A stretch of DNA of 50,271 bases from positions 1-50,271 of the forward strand of contig DEAD01000016.1 in the NCBI GenBank assembly GCA_002346645.1, read 5' to 3'. The stretch comes from Dehalococcoidia bacterium UBA2991 (GTDB taxonomy: Bacteria; Chloroflexota; Dehalococcoidia; Tepidiformales; Tepidiformaceae). Shown here piece after piece: positions 42,502 to 49,383 of this stretch (position 1 is the first letter of the stretch; each line of letters starts with the position of its first letter). The notes beneath the pieces are model-generated. The model searched no databases. It worked only from the letters and a program-made list of their open reading frames with translations, and was not told where the DNA came from. The position numbers were made by a program, and so were the translations under genes.

Positions 42502-43316
42502 GTCTAGGCGGTGCATTACGTTCAATGGGGCGGTGGTTTACTGGAGGTGAAAAGCTGTCTGTTTCTGACTCCAGTGAGCTCATAACACCGGACCGGGCCA
42601 TGGTCGTAATGGCTCATCCAGATGACGCCGAATTCGTTTGTGGTGGCACCGTAGCCAAGTGGTGCGCTGAAGGTGCAGAGGTTGTATATGTTGTTGTGAC
42701 GGGTGGCGACAAAGGCACCCATGATCCAGAGATGCACCCTGAGAAGCTAGCTGCTATCCGTGAAGAAGAGCAGCGGGCCGCTTGCCGGACTCTGGGCGTC
42801 AAAGAATGTGTTTTCCTCGGCCATCCTGATGGACACACTATTGATGAAGAGGATTTGCGAGGCCAGATCGTGAGGCTTATTCGCATCCATCGTCCGGATG
42901 TCATTGTGACCTGGGAAGCTTTTCGTCGTGGCTTTAACCACCGTGATCATCGCAATGTAGGGATCCTTACTGCTGACGCGGTATACCCGCTTGTCAGGGA
43001 CCGACTCTACTATCCACGGGATGAGGAGGATGGGTTGGCCTCCCACCAGGTGAACGAAGTGCTTTTTGCTGGCAGCGAGGATCCCGACTGCACAGTTGAT
43101 GTGACTGCCCACTGGGAAACGCGGCTGGAGGCAGTTCTATGCCACGCAAGCCAGATTGGGGGTCGCACACGAGAGGACTTTCTAAGTCTCCGTGAGGAGA
43201 TGATCGCGCGTCAGGGCCACGATCGAATGGAGGAGCGTTTCCGCCGCTGGTCCATTCGGCGTTCTCCACCCCCACCCCGGGAAGCCGCCAATCCACAGCC
43301 CAAGGAGTCAGGATAG
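42498..43316 (+). CDS. PIG-L family (LmbE/MshB/BshB-like) N-deacetylase
   Basis: 272 residues. The zinc motif VMAHPDDAEFVCGGT supplies His, the catalytic Asp and Asp, and the third ligand His is in FNHRDHRNVG. The family removes N-acetyl from GlcNAc conjugates (MshB in mycothiol, BshB in bacillithiol, PIG-L in GPI anchors). A 25-residue N-terminal extension and a Pro-rich basic C-terminal tail are extra. Its translational coupling to the MshA-like gene suggests it deacetylates that enzyme's product. Confidence 0.88.
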   Translation: MSLGGALRSMGRWFTGGEKLSVSDSSELITPDRAMVVMAHPDDAEFVCGGTVAKWCAEGAEVVYVVVTGGDKGTHDPEMHPEKLAAIREEEQRAACRTLGVKECVFLGHPDGHTIDEEDLRGQIVRLIRIHRPDVIVTWEAFRRGFNHRDHRNVGILTADAVYPLVRDRLYYPRDEEDGLASHQVNEVLFAGSEDPDCTVDVTAHWETRLEAVLCHASQIGGRTREDFLSLREEMIARQGHDRMEERFRRWSIRRSPPPPREAANPQPKESG

Positions 43317-43325
43317 CTGGTTGCC

Positions 43326-44387
43326 CTAGACTTGAATGAATCCCTCTGGGGTGCTCTTAAGGTGAATTCCATCTGCGTGTATTTGCACTTGGCGCTCCAC
43401 TGAAGCGGTAGCGGTACCAAGTTGCCAACCCTGTATTCCGTAGTCCTTACCGAGTGCGATGGCACGGTCGACTTCCGCTTGGGGCACGACCGCGCAGAAA
43501 CCGGCTCCCATGTTGTACTCGGCATACATAGCAGCATCATCAAGCTTGGCTAGGCTTTGAATCACACTGAAAATTGCGGGAACCGGAGGTAGTTTCTCTA
43601 TGTTAAACCCGGCTGCTGCCTCGAGGCGTCGTAGGTTGAGGAAGCCCCCGCCGGTCATATGAAAAAGTGCGCGGACCTCTAGCTTGAGTAGGAGTTTCAT
43701 CGCGAGGTCGACATACATAGTTGTTGGCTCCAGGAGTTCTTCTCCCAGACCCCGCTCAAACTCATCGACGTATTGGTCTAAATCCCATCCCGCTTCACGA
43801 AAGGTGCGGCGTGCAAGGGTGAAGCCGTTGCTGTGAATGCCGGATGAGGCGAAGCCCACAAGTGCGTTTCCGGGTTGCACTTCCCTACCCATAAGGATCT
43901 GGTCAGGTTCGACTAGGCCAGCGCATGTTCCACCGAGATCGAAGGCCCGGCCGGGAACAGCCCCTTGAAGCATCTCTGGGATATGTGCCGTTTCTCCCCC
44001 GGCGATGGAGATATGCGCGCGCCGTGCCCCCTCTCGCAGGCCTACGGCGATTTCTGTTAGGAATTCCTCGTCCATTTCTTCGACGGCCATGCAGTCGACC
44101 ATGGCTATCGGCTCTGCTCCTACACAGACAATGTCGTTAGCGTTCATAGCCACACAGTCGATGCCGGCGGTGTCATACCGGCCAAGTGCCTGCGCGATCA
44201 GTGCCTTCGTGCCGATTGTGTCAGTAGCTAACGCAAGTGCCTGAGGGCCACCTGTGTCAATAATCGTGGCGTAGTGGCCGAAGCCAAGCATGGGCCGGGC
44301 ACGTTTCGAAAACGAGAAAGTCTCGGCCAGCAGCTGTAGCCCTCTAGGGAGGGTGTCAGCCCCGGCGTCACCAGTGGTGGGGGTCAC
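43326..44387 (-). CDS. purM: Phosphoribosylformylglycinamidine cyclo-ligase (AIR synthetase)
   Basis: Fifth step of purine biosynthesis, closing the imidazole ring with ATP. 353 residues, normal length. Landmarks include LALATDTIGTKALIAQALGRYDTAGIDCVAMNANDIVCVGAEPIAMVDCMA, ISIAGGETAHIPEML, the glycine loop GFASSGIHSNGFTLAR, and ALFHMTGGGFLNL. It starts at GTG with TAGCGT six bases upstream and no ribosome site. No other pur gene is in the window. It is divergent from amtB. Confidence 0.97.
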   Translation of the reverse strand: MTPTTGDAGADTLPRGLQLLAETFSFSKRARPMLGFGHYATIIDTGGPQALALATDTIGTKALIAQALGRYDTAGIDCVAMNANDIVCVGAEPIAMVDCMAVEEMDEEFLTEIAVGLREGARRAHISIAGGETAHIPEMLQGAVPGRAFDLGGTCAGLVEPDQILMGREVQPGNALVGFASSGIHSNGFTLARRTFREAGWDLDQYVDEFERGLGEELLEPTTMYVDLAMKLLLKLEVRALFHMTGGGFLNLRRLEAAAGFNIEKLPPVPAIFSVIQSLAKLDDAAMYAEYNMGAGFCAVVPQAEVDRAIALGKDYGIQGWQLGTATASVERQVQIHADGIHLKSTPEGFIQV

Positions 44388-44393
44388 GTAAGA

Positions 44394-44402
44394 ACGCTAC
44401 CA
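44394..44402 (-). promoter_or_regulatory. Candidate extended -10, leaderless purM
   Basis: TGGTAGCGT on the minus strand matches TGNTANNNT, six bases before the GTG at 44387. Confidence 0.4.
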
Positions 44403-44439
44403 CGTTCCCCGGTGCCAGGCTCCTAAAAGGACCCTCTGC

Positions 44440-44455
44440 GAAACATTGTTGAAAC
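44440..44455 (+). promoter_or_regulatory. Possible GlnR-type box upstream of amtB
   Basis: GAAAC-ATTGTT-GAAAC shows the 11-base periodicity of actinobacterial GlnR half-sites (gTnAC-N6-GaAAC). The second half-site is exact and the first has A instead of T at position 2. It ends 58 bases before the amtB start. No second pair was found. Confidence 0.35.
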
Positions 44456-44513
44456 ACCCAGGCGATAGGATACGTTCACTTTAGGGAAATTTTTCCTGCT
44501 ACCCAGATGGAGA

Positions 44514-45833
44514 GTGCATGTGTCTGACTTTCAAATAGATGCTGGAAATACTGCCTGGATGCTTGCCGCTTCGGCGCTGGTTTTGTTGATGACGCCGGGG
44601 CTGGCTTTCTTCTACGGGGGTCTAACCCGCAGTAAGAACGTGGCTGGCACGATCATGCAATCCTTCATAACGATCGGTGTAGTAGGAGTGCTTTGGGCGG
44701 TTCTTGGCTACTCCCTGGCTTTCGGACCGGACCAGGGTCTTGGTTTGATTGGTAACCTCGAGCACTTCGGACTGAACAATGTCGGGGTTGATTCGGGATC
44801 TGGGGGAGTGCCGGATCTGCTCTTTATGGCATTTCAAATGATGTTTGCAATCATTACGCCCGCTCTTATCACAGGTGCCTTTGCTGAGCGTGCCCGTTTT
44901 GGCCCATTCCTTCTGTTTATTGCTCTGTGGTCGCTGATCGTATACGCGCCAATTGCCCACTGGGTCTTCGGGGTGAACGGTTGGCTAAATACATTCTCTG
45001 GTGACGGAGTTCCTGCCGACATAGGAATTAACGGTCTTGATTTTGCCGGTGGCCTCGCAATCCACGTTAACGCTGGTGTGGCAGCTTTGGCTGCTGTTCT
45101 TGTGTTCGGCCGCCGCCGTGGTTTCGGTGTCCAAAAGATGGAGCCCCATCACATTCCCATGGTGGTGCTGGGCGCAGCCCTGCTTTGGTTCGGCTGGTTC
45201 GGCTTCAATGCTGGTAGTGCGGTAGGAGCTACTGGCCAGGCCGTCTACGCCTTTGTGAACACTAATGTGGCTGCTGCTGCTGCCGCTCTAACTTGGACGC
45301 TTATTAGTTGGAAGTGCTGCGGAGGCAAGCCGAGTGTCGTAGGTGCTGCTACCGGTGCTGTTGCTGGGCTTGTGGCAGTCACTCCAGCCTCAGGGTATGT
45401 CGAACCTATGGAGGCCCTTGCCATCGGCTTTGGTGCGGGTGTCTTGTGTTACTTCGCTGTCCTCTTGCGCCAGCGACTCCGCTTCGACGATTCCCTCGAT
45501 GTGGTAGCAGTTCATGGTGTCGGCGGTCTCTGGGGGGCCATTGGTACTGGAATATTTGCTACAGCAACGGTTGGCGCACCCGAGTTCCGCGAAGGGCTCA
45601 TCCACGGCGAGTGGCGCCTTCTTTGGGACCAGCTCATCGGAATCGGTGCTGTCAGCGGATACTCATTCATTGTCACGTTCGGAATCCTTAAGATTCTTGA
45701 CATGACGATTGGCGTGCGTGTTTCCGAGGATGATGAGGAAGCAGGCCTCGACCTGTCTCAACACGGTGAGCGTGCCTACCAGGCGGATGAGGCGGGTGGC
45801 TCTTCCGTCGGGGCTAGTCATGAAGAGGGTTGA
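44514..45833 (+). CDS. amtB: Ammonium transporter
   Basis: AmtB/Mep/Rh channel of 439 residues with about 11 spans. It conducts ammonia/ammonium into the cell. The twin pore histidines are in AIHVNAGVAAL and VAVHGVGGLWGAIGTG, and the start region has LVLLMTPGLAFFYGGLTRSKN. The C-terminal cytoplasmic tail VRVSEDDEEAGLDLSQHGERAY keeps the segment that contacts the PII protein GlnK, although no glnK gene is visible here. The start is GTG 44514 or GTG 44520; GGAG at 44509-44512 fits the latter better. TAGGAT at 44466 is a possible -10. Confidence 0.96.
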   Translation: MHVSDFQIDAGNTAWMLAASALVLLMTPGLAFFYGGLTRSKNVAGTIMQSFITIGVVGVLWAVLGYSLAFGPDQGLGLIGNLEHFGLNNVGVDSGSGGVPDLLFMAFQMMFAIITPALITGAFAERARFGPFLLFIALWSLIVYAPIAHWVFGVNGWLNTFSGDGVPADIGINGLDFAGGLAIHVNAGVAALAAVLVFGRRRGFGVQKMEPHHIPMVVLGAALLWFGWFGFNAGSAVGATGQAVYAFVNTNVAAAAAALTWTLISWKCCGGKPSVVGAATGAVAGLVAVTPASGYVEPMEALAIGFGAGVLCYFAVLLRQRLRFDDSLDVVAVHGVGGLWGAIGTGIFATATVGAPEFREGLIHGEWRLLWDQLIGIGAVSGYSFIVTFGILKILDMTIGVRVSEDDEEAGLDLSQHGERAYQADEAGGSSVGASHEEG

Positions 45834-45925
45834 TGCCTTGGAACTCCATGCTAGGAGCGCCCCCACGAAGTGAAAGGCGTTTTGTATGAGAGGTAATTGC
45901 CGTCCGTGAGGCGAGCGGAAGGGTG

Positions 45926-45942
45926 TTGCGCTCTGAGCGCAA
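45926..45942. promoter_or_regulatory. Perfect short inverted repeat between amtB and glnA
   Basis: TTGCGCT-CTG-AGCGCAA is a seven-base-pair perfect inverted repeat. It lacks a T-run, so it is either a 3' structure for amtB mRNA or an operator upstream of glnA. Confidence 0.35.
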
Positions 45943-46014
45943 ATGACATTCAGCCGTAACAAAATTCATCGCCATAGGCCCTTAGACGTTGCTTCAACTT
46001 CTTCTCTGTGGCGA

Positions 46015-46020
46015 TATGAT
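46015..46020 (+). promoter_or_regulatory. Candidate -10 of glnA
   Basis: TATGAT (5 of 6) about 60 bases upstream of the ATG. Unlike many genes here, glnA would carry a leader with GAGGT near the start codon. No good -35 is present at normal spacing. Confidence 0.35.
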
Positions 46021-46079
46021 CATTTCTAAGCCCGCGCGTCTAGGCTGGCGCGCTAGCACCCACTGAAAGAGGTAGTGCA

Positions 46080-47507
46080 ATGACCCCGGAAGATGTTCAA
46101 CAGCTGATCGCCGACGAAGGCGTGCAGATGATCGATGTGAAGTTCACTGATCTCCTCGGAACCTGGCAGCACTTTTCTGTGACGCCAAGCGAATGGAGCC
46201 AGGATGTTTTTGACGAAGGTCTTGGCTTTGATGGATCGAGCATCCGCGGTTTCCAGGGGATTCAGCGCTCTGACATGATCCTCATCCCTGACCCCAACAC
46301 TGCGGTGGTCGACCCCTTCGCGAGACATACTACTTTGAGTATCACAGCCGATATCAAGGATCCTGTCACTGCTGAGGGTTACCACAAGGACCCACGTGCA
46401 GTCGCCCAGCGTGCCCAGGAGTATCTAAAGCAAACGGGTGTGGCGGACACTTCATACTGGGGGCCTGAGGCTGAGTTCTTTGTATTTGACAGCGTTAGCT
46501 ATGACTCTGCCCGTGACCAGGCTTTCTATCGGGTCGACTCTGTTGAGGGAGCCTGGAATACGGGTGTTGATATCGAGGATGATGGTGGCCCTAACCTTGG
46601 TTACAAGACCGGGCATAAAGGGGGGTACTTCCCGGTAGCCCCCCGAGACACGCTCCAAGACCTCCGTACCGAGATGGTTTTGGAGATGCAGAAGGTGGGT
46701 ATTGAGGTAGAAATCCACCATCATGAGGTCGCTACCGCCGGACAATGTGAGATTGATATGCGCTACGCACCTCTCCTGCAGATGGCCGACAATCTGCAGT
46801 GGTACAAGTACATTGTCCGCAACGTGGCCCGCCGCAACGGCAAGACGGCTACTTTCATGCCGAAACCTGTATTCGAAGACAACGGAAACGGAATGCATGT
46901 CCATCAGTCTTTGTGGAAGGATGGTGAAAATCTCTTCTACGACAAGGATGGCTACGGGCTTCTGTCGGAGACTGCGCGTTACTACATCGGTGGGCTGATC
47001 AAGCATGGCCCAGCTCTGATGGCCTTTTGTGCACCCACTACAAACTCCTATAAGCGACTGGTGCCGGGTTACGAGGCCCCTAACGTGTTGGTCTACAGCG
47101 CTCGTAATCGCAGCGCGGGTATTCGCATTCCGATGCTTTCTTCGAATCCAAAGGCAAAGCGGCTTGAGTTTCGCTCTCCTGATCCCACCTGTAATCCCTA
47201 TCTCGGCTTTTCCGCTCTGCTTATGGCGGGTCTCGATGGCATAGCCAATCGGATTGACCCCGGGGACCCTGTAGATAACGTTGATCTTTTCGACATCGAT
47301 CCCCATGAACAAGGCTACCCAGTACTTCCTGGTTCCCTAGCTGGGGTTCTTAATGCGCTGGAGGAGGACCACGAGTTTCTGCTTCAGGGAGATGTCTTTG
47401 ACAAGGACCTTGTGCGTACCTGGATCGATTACAAGCGGGAGAACGAGGTGGCCGCAGTCGACATTCGTCCGCATCCGCACGAGTTCTCCCTCTACTTCGA
47501 TGCGTAG
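46080..47507 (+). CDS. glnA: Glutamine synthetase, type I
   Basis: Makes glutamine from glutamate, ammonia and ATP; dodecameric in the GSI family. 475 residues, the normal size. Motifs: FDGSSIRGFQGIQRSDM (latch region), the metal-binding GPEAEFFVFD, the ammonia/Mn segment HHEVATAGQCEIDMRY, the ATP loop NGNGMHVHQSLW, and APTTNSYKRLVPGYEAP with the flexible loop. The site equivalent to the adenylylated Tyr397 of E. coli (NLYDLP) reads DLFDID, with Phe404, so GlnE-type adenylylation should not occur. It follows amtB, and the GlnR-like gene lies 19 kb away. Confidence 0.98.
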   Translation: MTPEDVQQLIADEGVQMIDVKFTDLLGTWQHFSVTPSEWSQDVFDEGLGFDGSSIRGFQGIQRSDMILIPDPNTAVVDPFARHTTLSITADIKDPVTAEGYHKDPRAVAQRAQEYLKQTGVADTSYWGPEAEFFVFDSVSYDSARDQAFYRVDSVEGAWNTGVDIEDDGGPNLGYKTGHKGGYFPVAPRDTLQDLRTEMVLEMQKVGIEVEIHHHEVATAGQCEIDMRYAPLLQMADNLQWYKYIVRNVARRNGKTATFMPKPVFEDNGNGMHVHQSLWKDGENLFYDKDGYGLLSETARYYIGGLIKHGPALMAFCAPTTNSYKRLVPGYEAPNVLVYSARNRSAGIRIPMLSSNPKAKRLEFRSPDPTCNPYLGFSALLMAGLDGIANRIDPGDPVDNVDLFDIDPHEQGYPVLPGSLAGVLNALEEDHEFLLQGDVFDKDLVRTWIDYKRENEVAAVDIRPHPHEFSLYFDA

Positions 47508-47604
47508 GAAGGGTCTTTTGTCCAAGCTAGCACGACTGTGTTGTGTTGGTAGCTGGGTACGCTGAAAATGCGTCAGGTCTCATTAGAGGGTACTTAGCTC
47601 CTAA

Positions 47605-47621
47605 CAGCTCTCCTGGAGCTG
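47605..47621 (+). terminator. Hairpin after glnA
   Basis: CAGCTC and GAGCTG give a six-base-pair stem with a small loop, about 100 bases past the glnA stop. A second hairpin GGCCT/AGGCC lies at 47647-47661. Neither has a T-run. Nothing else was recognised in 47508-47749. Confidence 0.3.
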
Positions 47622-47749
47622 CAGTTCTCAACGAATGAGATTCAGAGGCCTGTCATAGGCCGCATTGGTCCTTAAAGGCGGTTCCTACTGGTCGCAACTG
47701 TCTATGCGTGGCAGGCTGCGAGCGGTGTATCCCAATTCAGGAGGATTTT

Positions 47750-48391
47750 GTGCCTATTCCCGCGCCTGACCGCTTCACCATGTCGCTTGGTGAAGCCATT
47801 TACTCGATGCGTGCGATCCGTCGGTTTCGTCCCAAGGAGATAGAGGAGCGTGATTTGCGAGATATCCTCGATGCTGCCCGCCAGGCACCCAATGGCGGCA
47901 ATGCTCAGCCCTGGCGCTTCCTCCTGGTTACTGATGTAGAGAAGCGTGCCCGCTTGGGCGAGCTCTATCGAGAGGCCTGGTGGACAAAGCGTAAGGACGA
48001 AGGAATAAACGGCCCGGAGGACATCCCCGCAGGGAAGGGCGTGCGCCAGTCAGCGATGCGCCTTGCGGATGAGATTGGCGAGGCTCCTGCCCTCGTTCTC
48101 GTTTGCTCCAATTCTCGTGGAGAAGGGGCGGCGCAGTCTGTTATACCTTCTGTCCAGAATCTGCTGCTTGCGGCTCGTGCCATTGGTGTCGGTGGCACTA
48201 TCACGACGCTTCACTCAATTGTTGAAGAAAGGGTCCACCAGCTATTTGATATTCCCGCGGAGGCCAGGGTTGTTTACTGTGTGCCACTCGGGTACCCGCG
48301 GGGACGCTTTGGCCCAGTGAATCGCAAACCGCTCAGTGAAGTAGCTGCAGTAAATTCTTGGACCAACACTCCAGACTGGATGGCCACCTAA
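47750..48391 (+). CDS. Nitroreductase family FMN-dependent protein
   Basis: 213 residues from the GTG at 47750, which has CAGGAGG five bases upstream; the frame runs further to 47708 without support. The FMN-binding segment MRAIRRFRPKEIEERDLRDILDAARQAPNGGNAQPWRFLLV is typical, followed by SVIPSVQNLLLAARAIGVGGTITT and the C-terminal PLGYPRGRFGPVNRKPL. Members reduce nitro compounds, quinones or flavins, or act in cofactor pathways; the substrate is unknown. Confidence 0.9.
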   Translation: MPIPAPDRFTMSLGEAIYSMRAIRRFRPKEIEERDLRDILDAARQAPNGGNAQPWRFLLVTDVEKRARLGELYREAWWTKRKDEGINGPEDIPAGKGVRQSAMRLADEIGEAPALVLVCSNSRGEGAAQSVIPSVQNLLLAARAIGVGGTITTLHSIVEERVHQLFDIPAEARVVYCVPLGYPRGRFGPVNRKPLSEVAAVNSWTNTPDWMAT

Positions 48392-48397
48392 CTAACG

Positions 48398-49264
48398 CTA
48401 ATCAGTGAAGGCATCGTCGTGGAGCTGGCCACTGAGCTGCTTCACGTAGCGATCTGAGCCTTGTTCCAGGTCCCACCCTTGCGCCTCAAGCTGTCGGCGC
48501 AAGGGTGATGTGTACTTGGTTAGAGGGAGCTCAGCAGTGTGGGAGCCGTGTGTCCCTGCGTAGTCTGCGGCGCGCTCGACCATCCATGTGTCGAGGCCCC
48601 TTCCTTCGTATCCGGTTGCTAGCACTGGCTCTCGAATGGCCGCTAGGCCGCTTCCAACGTCGCGTGCTTGGATGACTCCTACGACCCGATCGCCGTCAGC
48701 TGCGACAAACCATCCAGGCCGGGACCCCTGTTCGAAAGGCCAAGGGTCTTCCTCTGCTAAAGCAGCGATTGCATCTGCGTCGCTTCGACGCTGCTCCCGG
48801 ACTGTTAAGAGTGGAAGCCGTCTCTCGAGCGTCAATATGGGGATGAGCTCTCCGCGAAATTCCTCATTTTTGCGACCGATAGGCAAGTAGCCCAAGGCTG
48901 AGAAGTAGTTAGCTAGACGCGGTTCGTCAGGGATCATGGCACGTACAAGGCGCAGGCCATGATCTTGGGCCTGTGCCTCGATCCTGCGGATCAGGGCCCG
49001 CCCTGCACCGGCTTCGAATGAGGCCAACAGGCTAAAATTGGCAATACCCTCTTTTTCGCTTCGCTGCACGGTTGCCACGGCCTTGTCTTCGCTCTCCGCT
49101 AACACGAAGGCCTCTCCAGTTTGCATGCGCAATGCGAGGTCAGCTTCCGAGGGCGGCATGGTTTCCGGGTAACAAGCGATTGAGTTTGCAAAGGCTTCTG
49201 CTAGAAGGCCTGCCAGCATCGCTGCGTCATCGCTGTCAGCTGCACGGATCGTGAAGCGGCTCAT
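48398..49264 (-). CDS. Tandem GNAT-domain protein (MshD-like layout)
   Basis: 288 residues from the ATG at 49264 (the frame extends 26 codons upstream without homology). The first GNAT half (FTIRAADSDDAAMLAGLLAEAF through YFSALGYLPIGRK) has a recognisable acetyl-CoA region EAGAGRALIRRIEAQAQ. The second half (TVREQRRSDADAIAALAEEDP through LEAQGWDLEQGS) has YEGRGLDTWMVERAAD. Two fused GNAT halves of about this size occur in mycothiol synthase MshD, among others. With the MshA/MshB-like pair 5 kb away this is suggestive, not decisive. TACTAT lies six bases before the start. Confidence 0.8.
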   Translation of the reverse strand: MSRFTIRAADSDDAAMLAGLLAEAFANSIACYPETMPPSEADLALRMQTGEAFVLAESEDKAVATVQRSEKEGIANFSLLASFEAGAGRALIRRIEAQAQDHGLRLVRAMIPDEPRLANYFSALGYLPIGRKNEEFRGELIPILTLERRLPLLTVREQRRSDADAIAALAEEDPWPFEQGSRPGWFVAADGDRVVGVIQARDVGSGLAAIREPVLATGYEGRGLDTWMVERAADYAGTHGSHTAELPLTKYTSPLRRQLEAQGWDLEQGSDRYVKQLSGQLHDDAFTD

Positions 49265-49270
49265 GCCCCA

Positions 49271-49276
49271 ATAGTA
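49271..49276 (-). promoter_or_regulatory. Candidate -10 element, leaderless tandem-GNAT gene
   Basis: TACTAT on the minus strand, six bases before the ATG at 49264, with no ribosome site. Confidence 0.35.
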
Positions 49277-49383
49277 GAGGTCAGAACGCTCATGCGCGTG
49301 AGCCCTCCAGAGACGCCAGAAGGGATACAATGGCGCGCACATTTCCCGCGGCCCTTGACGCCGCTCTCAAGGAAGGTTTCGGC

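Noticed and set aside
46452..47312. 286-residue minus-strand frame inside glnA
   Set aside because: Shadow of a highly conserved gene in a GC-rich genome; no protein-like features.
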